This document shows positions 23,417 through 32,160 of a stretch of 45,400 nt of DNA, piece by piece. How positions within the stretch are numbered: position 1 is the first letter of the stretch; every line of letters begins with the position of its first letter. The stretch comes from BOG-908 sp964657885. Lineage in GTDB: Bacteria; Pseudomonadota; Alphaproteobacteria; Acetobacterales; Acetobacteraceae. The notes under the pieces are model-generated. The model worked only from the letters and a program-made list of their open reading frames with translations. It was not told where the DNA came from and did no database searches. Where the stretch lies: positions 1-45,400 of the forward strand of contig CAZZWO010000003.1 of NCBI GenBank assembly GCA_964657885.1, in the 5' to 3' direction. Position numbers and translations under genes: made by a program.

Positions 23417-25519
23417 TCAGGTGCGCTGGATTGTCGCCAACGGGGCGTCCAGCGTCAGGCGCACGCCTTGCGGCAGGTATTTCAATTCGACTGCGGCGCC
23501 GAGATCGCTGGCAAGGCTGCGTTCGATCAGCCGTGAACCGAACCCGCGATGCACCGGGTCGGCCACCAACGGGCCGCCCAACTCCTGCCAGATGAAGTGG
23601 AGGTGCTGGCGCCCTCCGCGTAGATCGAGCGTCCATGAGATATCGACGGTGCCGCCGGTCACCGACAACGCACCATACTTGGCGGCGTTGGTGCCCATTT
23701 CGTGCAGCACCAGCGAGAACGACAGCGCCGCCTTCGACCCGAGCATCACTTCCGGCCCGTTGATCCGGAAGCGGCCCTCATCGCCCACGGCGTGCAGGCG
23801 GACCCCGGCCTCGACCAGCGTGCGCAGGCTCGCTTCCGACCAATCGCCCATCAGCAGCACGTCATGCGCTGCCGACAACGCCTGCAACCTGGCCGCAAAC
23901 GCATCCCGCCCGAGCGCGATCTCGCCTTCGCCGCGCAGCGTCTGGCGGGCGATCGACTGCACGACCGCCAGGGTGTTTTTCACCCGGTGCGCCAGTTCCT
24001 CCATCAGCATGCGCTGCCGCTCCTCGGCTTCGCGGCGCTCGGTCACGTCGACCAGCGCGCCGGGCAGGCGGACCGGCAGCCCAGCCGCATCGCGCACCAG
24101 CCGCCCCTTTGCCAGCACCCAACGCATCGAGCCGTCGGGGCGCATGAGCCGGTGCTCGATCGCGAAATCGTCGCCACCCTCCAGCAGCTTGGCGATCTGC
24201 GCGCGGAACTGGGGAAGGTCGTCAGGGTGAAGCCGGCTGAAGATCTCGGTGATCGGCGCGCCGGCGGCAGCCTGCGCCGGGTCGATCGCGTGTGCACGCG
24301 CGAAGTTCACGTCGCCGAACACCAGGCCCCTCTGCAGGTCGCAATCCCATACGCCCACCATGCCCGAGGCGCCGAGCGCCAGGTTCAGGCGTTCCTCGCT
24401 GGTGAACAGCCGTGCCTGCGTCTCATGCGCCTCGGTGATGTCACGCCCGATCGACATCAGACGGTCCGGCTTGCCGTCGCGTCCGGGCAGCAGCGACACC
24501 ACGAGGTCCCACCATTTCGGCCGCCCCTTCAGAGTAGGACAGAAACCGCGGAACTGGCCGGTGCGGCCGGCGCGGGCCTCGGCCACCGCCGCCTGCGCGG
24601 CCGCCTGTTCGTCACCCTTCCACAAGGCGAGCCATGACTCGCCGATGGCGCTCGCGGGGTCATCGACCTCCATCGATGCGATGCCGCCGGGGCTGACGAA
24701 GCTGATCCGGCCTTCAAGGTCGAGCACCACGATGCAATCGCGGCTGGCTTCCAGGATCGACGCGTTGAGCGCTTCGGCCTCGCGCAGGGCTTCCTCGGCC
24801 CGGCGGCTGGCCGTGATGTCGCGGGACACCACAAGCAGCCGCTCCGGCACGCCATTCGCGTCGCGGATCGGGGTGACCTGCACGTCCCAGTATTTCAGCG
24901 TGCCGGCCAGCGTGAGGGCGGACCCCTGGAAATGCCCGGTTCCGCCGTCCCGTGCCGCCTGCACCGCCCGGCAAGCCTGCAGATTGCTCGCATCCTGCCA
25001 GAAATCCGGCCATGGGCAGCCTCGTATGGCGCTGAAGTCGCTCACTTCCATCAGGCGCAGACCGGCCTGGTTCATGAAGGTCAGCCGGCCGTCGAAATCG
25101 AGCACCTTGATGCAGTCGCCGGACGCCGCGAGCACGGTCTGGAGGAACTCGGCGTCCGCGCGCTGACGGGTCTCGGCACTCCGCCGGCGGGTGCCGTCGC
25201 GCAGGATTTTGACGAAGCCGTCGGGAAGGCCATCGTGATCCTTCAGCCTGATGATCTCGCAACTCGCCCACACCAGCGAATCGTCGTTGCGGACATGCCA
25301 GCGCTCGTCGCGGGCGCAACCATCCTTCAACGCGGCCTGCATCTCGGCTTCCGGAACGCCCGCCGCGCGATCCTCCGGCGTAAAGAACACATCGACCGGC
25401 CGGCCGCGGATGTCGGGCGCCGTCCATCCCAGCATGCGCGCGGCGCCAGTGCTCCAACTGGTAATGACACCGCTTTTGTCGGCACCGATCACCGCGGTGT
25501 CGATTGCGTCTTCAAGCAA
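23417..25519 (-). CDS. Four-PAS HWE-family sensor histidine kinase
   Basis: About 700 residues, soluble, with no membrane helix. Four PAS domains are visible in series (about 1-115, 120-245, 248-375, 380-495), three ending in the RDITA/RDITEA/VDVTERREAEERQ linkers typical of PAS/PAC. The kinase core is HWE type: phospho-acceptor His in ELAHRVKNTLAVVQ, HEMGTNAAKYGALS (N box), and a W-x-E (IWQELGGP). No response regulator adjoins it. The TTG start at 25519 is the first possible start after an in-frame stop; no ATG or GTG precedes it. HWE kinases of alphaproteobacteria commonly sense light, redox or stress through PAS, with cofactor not predictable here. Confidence 0.9.
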   Translation of the reverse strand: MLEDAIDTAVIGADKSGVITSWSTGAARMLGWTAPDIRGRPVDVFFTPEDRAAGVPEAEMQAALKDGCARDERWHVRNDDSLVWASCEIIRLKDHDGLPDGFVKILRDGTRRRSAETRQRADAEFLQTVLAASGDCIKVLDFDGRLTFMNQAGLRLMEVSDFSAIRGCPWPDFWQDASNLQACRAVQAARDGGTGHFQGSALTLAGTLKYWDVQVTPIRDANGVPERLLVVSRDITASRRAEEALREAEALNASILEASRDCIVVLDLEGRISFVSPGGIASMEVDDPASAIGESWLALWKGDEQAAAQAAVAEARAGRTGQFRGFCPTLKGRPKWWDLVVSLLPGRDGKPDRLMSIGRDITEAHETQARLFTSEERLNLALGASGMVGVWDCDLQRGLVFGDVNFARAHAIDPAQAAAGAPITEIFSRLHPDDLPQFRAQIAKLLEGGDDFAIEHRLMRPDGSMRWVLAKGRLVRDAAGLPVRLPGALVDVTERREAEERQRMLMEELAHRVKNTLAVVQSIARQTLRGEGEIALGRDAFAARLQALSAAHDVLLMGDWSEASLRTLVEAGVRLHAVGDEGRFRINGPEVMLGSKAALSFSLVLHEMGTNAAKYGALSVTGGTVDISWTLDLRGGRQHLHFIWQELGGPLVADPVHRGFGSRLIERSLASDLGAAVELKYLPQGVRLTLDAPLATIQRT

Positions 25520-25636
25520 CGCATCGACCAGCCTTTCACGCTCCGCCTTCAGCGTGCGGCCTTTCCGCCGGGCAGCGTCACCCGGACCTGCGCGCGCCGG
25601 GAGGGCGGATGGAGCGAGCGATGGTTCCGCATAAAG

Positions 25637-26851
25637 TCAGGCGGCCTCCTCGATCATGGCACGCACCTTCGGATAGATCGCGCCTGTCCAGGCCCGGCCG
25701 CTAAACACGCCATAGTGCCCCGCACCTGTCTGCAGATGGTAGCTCTTGCGTGTTGCGGGAATGTTTCGGCACAGGTCCAGCGCCGCCATTGTCTGGCCTA
25801 CGCCACAGATGTCGTCGCGCTCGCCCTCCACCACCAGCAGCGATGTGCGGCGGATGGCGGCAGGATCGACCACCTCGCCGTGCCAGGTCATCAGCCCTTG
25901 CGGCAGAAGATGGTCCTGGAACACCCGGCTGACCGTTTCGAGGTAGAACTCGGCCGGCAGGTCGGCCACCGCGAAATACTCGTCGTAGAAGCGCCGGTGC
26001 GCCTGGGCTCCGTCCGTATCGTCTGCGAACAGGCGGCGCATCTGGGCGAGCTGGGCGTTCATGTGGCGGTCCGCGTTCATCGCCATGAACGACGCCAGCT
26101 GGTAGAAGCCCGGATACACCCGGCGCCCCGCCCCGGCGTAGCGCGCCGGCACCCGGGCGATCGCCTTGCGCTCGTAATCGGCGATGCTCTGCCGCTTCGC
26201 CAGGATGTTGACCCGCGTCGGGCTGTTCCTGGTGTCGATCGGGCCGGCCATCAGCGTCAGGGTCCGCGGCTGGGCGGGATTGCGGCCCGCTGCCATGATT
26301 GCGGTAGCCATCAGCGCCGGCACCGCCGGCTGGCAGATTGCCAGCAGGTTGGTGCCGGGGCCCAGTTCCTCCAGGAAGGCAATGAGCTGATCCACGTACT
26401 CGTCGAGGCCGAACCGGCCCGCCGAGAGCGGAACGTCGCGGGCGTTCTGCCAGTCGGTGATGTACACGTCGAAATCGGCCAGCATCGTCTGCACCGTCGG
26501 GCGCAGCAACGTCGCGAAATGCCCGGACATCGGCGCCACGATCAGCACCTTGGGCTGCGGCGTCAGGCTGTCCTTCTCGAACCGGAGCAGGTTGCAGAAC
26601 GGGGTCGCGAGCGCCACCGTCTCGCGCACCGCCACGCTGCGGTTCTGCATCTGCACCGACGTGATGCCGAACGGCCGGCGCGCATGGGTGACTACCGCCG
26701 ATGTGAACAGCTCGGCACCGGCGGCGAGCAGACGCACGCCGGGCAATGCCCGGGCACGGGGCACCTGGGCCAGGAAGCTGAGCCAGAGCGAGGCCGCGTT
26801 GCGGGCTGGCGCCAGAAGGTCGGATTGAGCCTGATACAGCTGGTAGAGCAT
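25637..26851 (-). CDS. phaZ: Intracellular polyhydroxyalkanoate depolymerase (PhaZ)
   Basis: 404-residue alpha/beta hydrolase that mobilises stored PHB. The nucleophile lies in AICQPAVP, a lipase-like box where Cys173 replaces Ser, as in the intracellular PhaZ type of Ralstonia. VVEGERDDICGVGQT carries the acid and GAGHYGVFSG the His of the triad. No signal peptide, consistent with a cytoplasmic enzyme. The N-terminal MLYQLYQAQSDLLAPAR is a family hallmark. ATG 26851 starts a leftward gene and is divergent from the GST gene. The histidine kinase follows 117 nt downstream in the same frame. Confidence 0.95.
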   Translation of the reverse strand: MLYQLYQAQSDLLAPARNAASLWLSFLAQVPRARALPGVRLLAAGAELFTSAVVTHARRPFGITSVQMQNRSVAVRETVALATPFCNLLRFEKDSLTPQPKVLIVAPMSGHFATLLRPTVQTMLADFDVYITDWQNARDVPLSAGRFGLDEYVDQLIAFLEELGPGTNLLAICQPAVPALMATAIMAAGRNPAQPRTLTLMAGPIDTRNSPTRVNILAKRQSIADYERKAIARVPARYAGAGRRVYPGFYQLASFMAMNADRHMNAQLAQMRRLFADDTDGAQAHRRFYDEYFAVADLPAEFYLETVSRVFQDHLLPQGLMTWHGEVVDPAAIRRTSLLVVEGERDDICGVGQTMAALDLCRNIPATRKSYHLQTGAGHYGVFSGRAWTGAIYPKVRAMIEEAA

Positions 26852-27050
26852 GGGCTATAAGATGGACGCGTACTCGCTGTTGCGAAAGGCTTGATGTAGC
26901 CTAAGGACCACGCCGCCTGAGTGTTCTTTGGATCGGACGGCCTCGGGACGGTGCCAAAGGCCAAGGAAGGCCTTGTCGGCCTGGAACAGAGTTGCGGACA
27001 CAGCATCCGGTTGTATGCATCGTTGCAGCACCGGACGGGGAGAAGCAAGC
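26852..27050. promoter_or_regulatory. Divergent promoter region of phaZ and GST
   Basis: The 199 bp between the two divergent genes must hold both promoters. AAGGCC-AAGGAA-GGCCTT (26957-26974) is a perfect 6-bp inverted repeat of unknown role. No clear sigma-70 or EcfG motif pair was found by eye. Confidence 0.35.
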
Positions 27051-27770
27051 ATGACGGTATCGGAAAAACCCCGCAGCACGGTGCGCCGGCCGGCCAGCCC
27101 GCCCGGGACCCAGGCGACGCTGGTCATCAGCAGCCGCAACTATTCCTCGTGGTCGCTGCGCGGATGGCTGCTGTTGCGCCTGTCCGGCCTGCCGTTCACC
27201 ACGCAACGCGTGTCCAATGACGACGCCGTGGCGCGCGCCGAGCTGCTTCTGCAGACCAGCTCCATCCGCATCCCGTCGCTGGAGCACGATGGTGTGCATG
27301 TCTGGGACGTGCTCGCGATTGCCGAGTACCTGAACGAGGTGCGTCCGGACGCCGGCCTGCTGCCCGACGACATCGCCGCGCGTGCGCATTGCCGTGCCAT
27401 CAGCGGCGAGATGCATGGCGGGTTCGCGGCGCTGCGCGCGGCCCTGCCGGTCAACCTGCACGCGTTCCGGCCGAACTTCCCGGTCTGGTCCGGCGTGCGG
27501 GCGGACATCGAACGCATCAGCGAGATCTGGCGGGAATGCCTCGCCACCTATGGCGGCCCATACCTGTTCGGCGCCCGCATGGGGATGGCGGACGCCATGT
27601 TCGCCCCTGTCTGCACGCGGTTCACCACCTACGACGTCGATCTGGACCCGATCTGCGAGGCCTACCGCGACCGCATCAACGGCCGCCCTGAAATGGTCGA
27701 GTGGATCGCCGAAGCGCGGCTGGAGCCGGAGCTGGTGTCCGAGCTCGAAGTGGTGGACGGGGAGTTCTAG
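27051..27770 (+). CDS. Glutathione S-transferase
   Basis: 239 residues. The N-terminal thioredoxin-fold segment SSRNYSSWSLRGWLLLRLSGLPF, followed by SIRIPSLEHDGVHVWDVLAIAEYLNE, matches GSTs of the YfcF-like type. An all-alpha C-terminal domain follows (GPYLFGARMGMADAMFAPVCTRF). It does not show the zeta-class S-x-C/S pattern, so it is probably not the maleylacetoacetate isomerase of the nearby homogentisate genes. ATG 27051 is preferred because GGGGAGAAG lies about 6 nt upstream; the frame is open further, without similarity. Confidence 0.9.
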   Translation: MTVSEKPRSTVRRPASPPGTQATLVISSRNYSSWSLRGWLLLRLSGLPFTTQRVSNDDAVARAELLLQTSSIRIPSLEHDGVHVWDVLAIAEYLNEVRPDAGLLPDDIAARAHCRAISGEMHGGFAALRAALPVNLHAFRPNFPVWSGVRADIERISEIWRECLATYGGPYLFGARMGMADAMFAPVCTRFTTYDVDLDPICEAYRDRINGRPEMVEWIAEARLEPELVSELEVVDGEF

Positions 27771-27795
27771 CGCGGGGTCGAGCCCGCCGGGCGCC

Positions 27796-30522
27796 ATGAA
27801 ACCCACGAACCCCGCCGACACGGCCGAGGGCGCGAGGCTGCGCGCCGTCGCGACCGAGGGCTGGCATAAATGGGGTCCGTATCTGAGCGAGCGCCAATGG
27901 GGCACGGTTCGCGAGGATTACAGCGCCACGGGCGAGGCGTGGGAGTATTTCCCGCACGATCACGCGCGGTCGCGGGCTTACCGGTGGGGCGAGGACGGCA
28001 TTGCCGGCTTCAGCGACGAACGCCAGTTGTGGTGCCTGGCGCTGGGGCTTTGGAATGGCCGCGACCCTATCATCAAGGAACGCATGTTCGGGCTCACGAA
28101 CAGCGAGGGCAATCACGGCGAAGACGTCAAGGAGCTTTGGTGGTACCTCGATGCCACGCCTACGCACTCCTACATGCGGCAACTCTATAAGTACCCGCAG
28201 GCCGAATTTCCGTACGCCGAGCTGCTGAACGAGAACGGCCGGCGGAAAGGGCGTAACCTGCCGGAATACGAGATCGCCGACACCGGAGTTTTCCGCGAGG
28301 ACCGTTATTTCGACGTGACCGTCGAATACGCCAAGGCGGCGGCGCGCGACATCCTGATGCGGGTGACGGTGACGAACCACGGCCCGGACGCTTCCGAGTT
28401 GCACATATTCCCGCAGCTTTGGGCGAGGAACACCTGGTCATGGCAGGAGAACTCCGTCCGGCCACAGCTTCGGCTGGATGGGTCCGGAACGGTGGTCGCG
28501 ACCCGCCCGGGCGCTGTCCCGATGCGGTTTTCCGCGCTGCAGCCGGTGAAGTTCCTGTTTTGCGAGAACGACACGAACGTGCGCCGGCTGTTCGGCATGG
28601 ATGCGCCCGGCTTCTTCAAGGACGGCATCAACGATCATCTGGTTCATCGTGCCGACGATGCGGTCAATCCGCTGAACGAAGGGACCAAATGCGCGGCCCA
28701 TTGCACGACGCTTCTGGGTCCGGGTGAGACCGTCATATTGCGATATCGCATGGCGCCGGCCGCCGCGAGGCCGATCGAGGCCGCCGCTTACGATTCGCTG
28801 TTCACCGACCGCATCACTGAAGCCGACGAATACTACAACGCGATCCAGTGCGGCATTGCGGACCCGGATGCACGCGCGGTGCAGCGGCAGGCTTTGGCCG
28901 GCATGTTGTGGTCCAAGCAGTACTACCATTTCGATGTGCGGCGCTGGCTGGCCGGCGACCCGGCGCAACCCACGCCACCCGCCGCGCGGCGCACCGGACG
29001 CGATAGCGGCTGGGCGCACCTCAACAATGCCGATATCGTGTCGATGCCGGACAAGTGGGAATACCCATGGTATGCGGCGTGGGACCTGGCGTTCCACTGC
29101 GTCACCCTGGCGCTGGTGGATGCCGCGTTCGCCAAGGGCCAGCTGATCTTGCTGACGCGCGAATGGTACATGCATCCGAACGGCCAGCTGCCTGCTTACG
29201 AGTGGGCGTTCAGCGACGTGAACCCGCCGGTACATGCCTGGGCAGCCCTGCGGGTTTATCAGATGGACGAGGCGCAGACCGGCACCGGGGATCGCGCGTT
29301 TCTCGAGCGCGTCTTCCACAAGCTGATGCTGAACTTCACCTGGTGGGTGAACCGCAAGGATGTGGACGGGAAGAATGTGTTCCAGGGCGGGTTCCTGGGG
29401 CTCGACAACATCGGCGTGTTCGACCGGTCGAAACCGCTGCCGACCGGCGGCACGATGAGCCAGGCCGACGGTACGGCATGGATGGCGATGTACTCGCTCA
29501 ACCTCATGCGAATCGCGCTGGAGCTCGCCGTCGCCGACCCGGTTTACGAGGACATCGCGACCAAGTTCTTCGAGCATTTCCTGTATATCGCAGGCGCCAT
29601 GACGAATGTCGGCGATGTCGAGGGCGAGACGCCGATCGGGCTGTGGGACGAGCGTGACCAGTTTTACTACGACATCCTCAACCTGCCGGATGGAACGCGG
29701 GTGCCCTTGCGCGTGCGGTCGCTGGTCGGCCTGATCCCGCTCTGTGCAGTGGAAGTGCTCGACGGCACGGTAATGGAGAAGTTCCCGGCCTTTGCCGAAC
29801 GTGCGCGCTGGATGCTGGCTCATCGCGCGGACCTGGCAGGCCTTGTTTCGCGATGGGGTGAGACGGGGAAGAAAAACCGGCTGCTGTTGTCCCTGCTCCG
29901 GCGTCACCGGATGAAGGCTTTGCTCCGCCGGATGCTGGATGAAACCGAATTCCTGTCCGATCACGGCATCCGTTCGGTTTCCAAGGCGCATGGTGCCGCA
30001 CCCTTCGTCTTCGAGGCCGATGGGACGCAATTCGCCGTGGACTACGAACCGGGCGAGTCGATGACGACGGTGTTCGGCGGCAACTCCAACTGGCGTGGGC
30101 CGATCTGGATGCCGATCAACTACCTGCTGATCGACTCGCTTTACGAATACGAGAAGTTCTACGATCCTGACTTCAAGATCGAATGCCCGACCGGATCCGG
30201 CATCTACCTGGACCTTTCACAAATCGCCGCGGAGCTCAGCAGGAGGCTCGCATCCCTGTTTCTGAAGGACGCTGGCGGCAGGCGGCCGGTTCTGGGCGCC
30301 GAACCGCTGTATGAACGAGCGGAGTTTCGCGACCACGTTCCGTTTTACGAGTATTTCAACGGCGATACCGGCGCCGGACATGGCGCAATGCATCAGACGG
30401 GCTGGTCGGGGCTTGCAGCCCTGTTGTTGCAGCCCCGTGCGCGCGTGGACGGCTATCTGTCACCCGCAGTGTCCGCGGATCATGTGCCGGCCCAAGCCGA
30501 ACCCGTCAGGCCGTCACGATAA
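27796..30522 (+). CDS. GH63-type glycoside hydrolase (glucosidase-like)
   Basis: 908-residue (alpha/alpha)6-barrel enzyme with a beta-rich N-terminal domain. WHKWGPYLSERQWGTVREDYSATGEAWEYF at the start and GGNSNWRGPIWMPINYLLIDSLYEYEKFY near the end are characteristic of bacterial GH63 mannosyl-oligosaccharide glucosidase relatives. HAWAALRVYQMDE and FLGLDNIGVFDRS lie in the catalytic core. There is no signal peptide, so it acts in the cytoplasm, perhaps on glucosylglycerate, trehalose-like or glycan substrates; the substrate is not determined. ATG 27796 has a weak ribosome site. Its last 17 nt overlap the convergent Rieske gene. Confidence 0.88.
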   Translation: MKPTNPADTAEGARLRAVATEGWHKWGPYLSERQWGTVREDYSATGEAWEYFPHDHARSRAYRWGEDGIAGFSDERQLWCLALGLWNGRDPIIKERMFGLTNSEGNHGEDVKELWWYLDATPTHSYMRQLYKYPQAEFPYAELLNENGRRKGRNLPEYEIADTGVFREDRYFDVTVEYAKAAARDILMRVTVTNHGPDASELHIFPQLWARNTWSWQENSVRPQLRLDGSGTVVATRPGAVPMRFSALQPVKFLFCENDTNVRRLFGMDAPGFFKDGINDHLVHRADDAVNPLNEGTKCAAHCTTLLGPGETVILRYRMAPAAARPIEAAAYDSLFTDRITEADEYYNAIQCGIADPDARAVQRQALAGMLWSKQYYHFDVRRWLAGDPAQPTPPAARRTGRDSGWAHLNNADIVSMPDKWEYPWYAAWDLAFHCVTLALVDAAFAKGQLILLTREWYMHPNGQLPAYEWAFSDVNPPVHAWAALRVYQMDEAQTGTGDRAFLERVFHKLMLNFTWWVNRKDVDGKNVFQGGFLGLDNIGVFDRSKPLPTGGTMSQADGTAWMAMYSLNLMRIALELAVADPVYEDIATKFFEHFLYIAGAMTNVGDVEGETPIGLWDERDQFYYDILNLPDGTRVPLRVRSLVGLIPLCAVEVLDGTVMEKFPAFAERARWMLAHRADLAGLVSRWGETGKKNRLLLSLLRRHRMKALLRRMLDETEFLSDHGIRSVSKAHGAAPFVFEADGTQFAVDYEPGESMTTVFGGNSNWRGPIWMPINYLLIDSLYEYEKFYDPDFKIECPTGSGIYLDLSQIAAELSRRLASLFLKDAGGRRPVLGAEPLYERAEFRDHVPFYEYFNGDTGAGHGAMHQTGWSGLAALLLQPRARVDGYLSPAVSADHVPAQAEPVRPSR

Positions 30523-30865
30523 AGTCGCCGATCACGGCGAGTGGCCATTTCGTAAGTTGCCCTCCCGCGCAAGGGCCACCGCGACACTCGCCGGTCTCGA
30601 TGTCGAACAGCGCACCGTGCCAGGTGCAGGCGATCAGGTCGCGGGCCGGCGTCAGGTAGTCATCCAAAGTCTGCGCAAGTGGCAAACCCATGTGCGGGCA
30701 GCGATCGACATAGCCCGACACCTCGCCGCCGCGACGCACGACGAAGCCGTGGAAGCGCCCGGCGCGCAGTTGCAGGACGTAGTTCCGCGCGGCGCCGTCG
30801 GGGATGTCGCCGAGCGTGCCGATCTTCACCCCGGCGGGGGTCGATGTCAGCCACTCGACGGTCAT
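30506..30865 (-). CDS. Rieske [2Fe-2S] ferredoxin-like protein of the homogentisate operon
   Basis: 119-residue single-domain Rieske protein. Ligands are C-x-H (Cys56, His58 in RCPHMG) and C-x2-H (Cys80, His83 in ACTWHG). The ATG at 30865 overlaps the fumarylacetoacetase stop as ATGA, so it is the last gene of the tyrosine catabolism transcript. Rieske ferredoxins feed electrons to oxygenases, but homogentisate and hydroxyphenylpyruvate dioxygenases need none, so its role is open: repair of a ferrous enzyme, or an oxygenase elsewhere. It overlaps the convergent GH63 gene by 17 nt. Confidence 0.88.
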   Translation of the reverse strand: MTVEWLTSTPAGVKIGTLGDIPDGAARNYVLQLRAGRFHGFVVRRGGEVSGYVDRCPHMGLPLAQTLDDYLTPARDLIACTWHGALFDIETGECRGGPCAGGQLTKWPLAVIGDFIVTA

Positions 30866-32160
30866 TGCGCCGCCCGGATGATGCCGCTGCATGGGCCGAA
30901 CCCGATGGTGACGAAGCCCTCCGCACGCGCCTTGGCAGAGAAGCTGACCTCATCACCATCTTCGAGCGCGGTGCGGTGTTCGCCAGATGGCAGCGACAAT
31001 GGCCTCGCGCCACCCTCGGTCAGCTCCATCAAGCTGCCGTAACCATCCGCCGTCGGCGCGGAGATGGTTCCCGTCCCAAGCAGATCGCCCGGCCGGAGAT
31101 TACAGCCGTTCGATGCGTGATGGGTGACGAGTTGCGCGGCCGTCCAATACATGTTGCTGGCGGCGGCGCGGCTAAGTCGAACCGCTTCCTGGTTGGCGCT
31201 GCGCATTTGCGAAGTGCGTAGATACACGTCGAGGTCCAGAGCATAGGCGCCCAAGCGCTGGTCGGCGTCGTCCCACAGGTACGGCAGGGGGGCCGGATCG
31301 CCGGCGGGGCGCGCCGGCTGCGGGTGGCGGAACGGGAGCAGCGCTTCCGACGTGACGATCCAGGGCGAGATGGTCGTCAGGAAATTCTTGGCGAGGAACG
31401 GGCCGAGCGGCTGGTACTCCCATGCTTGCAGGTCGCGTGCCGACCAGTCGTTCAGGAGGCACAACCCGGCAACATGCGCGTGCGCGTCGCCGGCCGGTAT
31501 GGGCGTGCCGAGCGCGTTCCCCTCACCCACCCAGATGCCGAGCTCGAGCTCGTAATCGAGGCGGCGGCTCGGTGCGAACACAGGCGAGTTGTCGCCTGTG
31601 GATTTCTGTTGCCCATGCGGACGGACCACCGGACGGCCGGACACGCGCACGGATGAGGCGCGGCCGTGATAACCGATGGGAACGTGCTTGTAGTTCGGCA
31701 GCAGAGGATTGTCGGGACGAAACAACCGCCCGATGTTGCGGGCGTGATGGATGCCCGCATAAAAATCCGTGTAGTCGCCGATCGCCGCCGGCAGATGCAT
31801 CACGCAAGCGCTCGCCGGGTGCAGCATTGTTTCGATATGCCCACGGTGCGCCTCGTCCGCGAGCAGGGTGGACAGGGTTCGCCGCAGCGCCTCACGCTCC
31901 GATGCCGGTAGTGCCAGCAGATCATTCAACGTAGCACCGGTCAGCGCCGCCGACGCCTTGTCCGGCAGCAATCCATGGGCCGCCGCCGCGCGCAGATCAA
32001 AGATGTGCCCGCCGATTGCCGTGCCTGCGCGCGGACCTTCGCCAGGATCGAAGATACCGAGCGGCAGGTTCTGGATGGAAAACTCGGCGTGGCCGTTCGC
32101 GTCCGCAACCCAGGACCGGCGCTTCGGATCGTGGGTTTCGTCCACGCGGGCGCGGATCAT
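30862..32160 (-). CDS. fahA: Fumarylacetoacetase
   Basis: 432-residue enzyme splitting fumarylacetoacetate to fumarate and acetoacetate, the last step of tyrosine breakdown. The DYTDFYAGIHHARNIG segment holds the metal-binding Asp and catalytic His, ELELGIWVG the acidic ligands, and LLNDWSARDLQAWEY further metal ligands. ATG 32160 overlaps the hmgA stop (ATGA) and the gene ends overlapping the Rieske gene. A longer open frame upstream is not family-like. Confidence 0.97.
   Translation of the reverse strand: MIRARVDETHDPKRRSWVADANGHAEFSIQNLPLGIFDPGEGPRAGTAIGGHIFDLRAAAAHGLLPDKASAALTGATLNDLLALPASEREALRRTLSTLLADEAHRGHIETMLHPASACVMHLPAAIGDYTDFYAGIHHARNIGRLFRPDNPLLPNYKHVPIGYHGRASSVRVSGRPVVRPHGQQKSTGDNSPVFAPSRRLDYELELGIWVGEGNALGTPIPAGDAHAHVAGLCLLNDWSARDLQAWEYQPLGPFLAKNFLTTISPWIVTSEALLPFRHPQPARPAGDPAPLPYLWDDADQRLGAYALDLDVYLRTSQMRSANQEAVRLSRAAASNMYWTAAQLVTHHASNGCNLRPGDLLGTGTISAPTADGYGSLMELTEGGARPLSLPSGEHRTALEDGDEVSFSAKARAEGFVTIGFGPCSGIIRAAQ

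Noticed and set aside
27051..27770. The GST as maleylacetoacetate isomerase of the homogentisate pathway
   Set aside because: It lacks the zeta-class N-terminal motif and is not in the operon; the GH63-type gene lies between.
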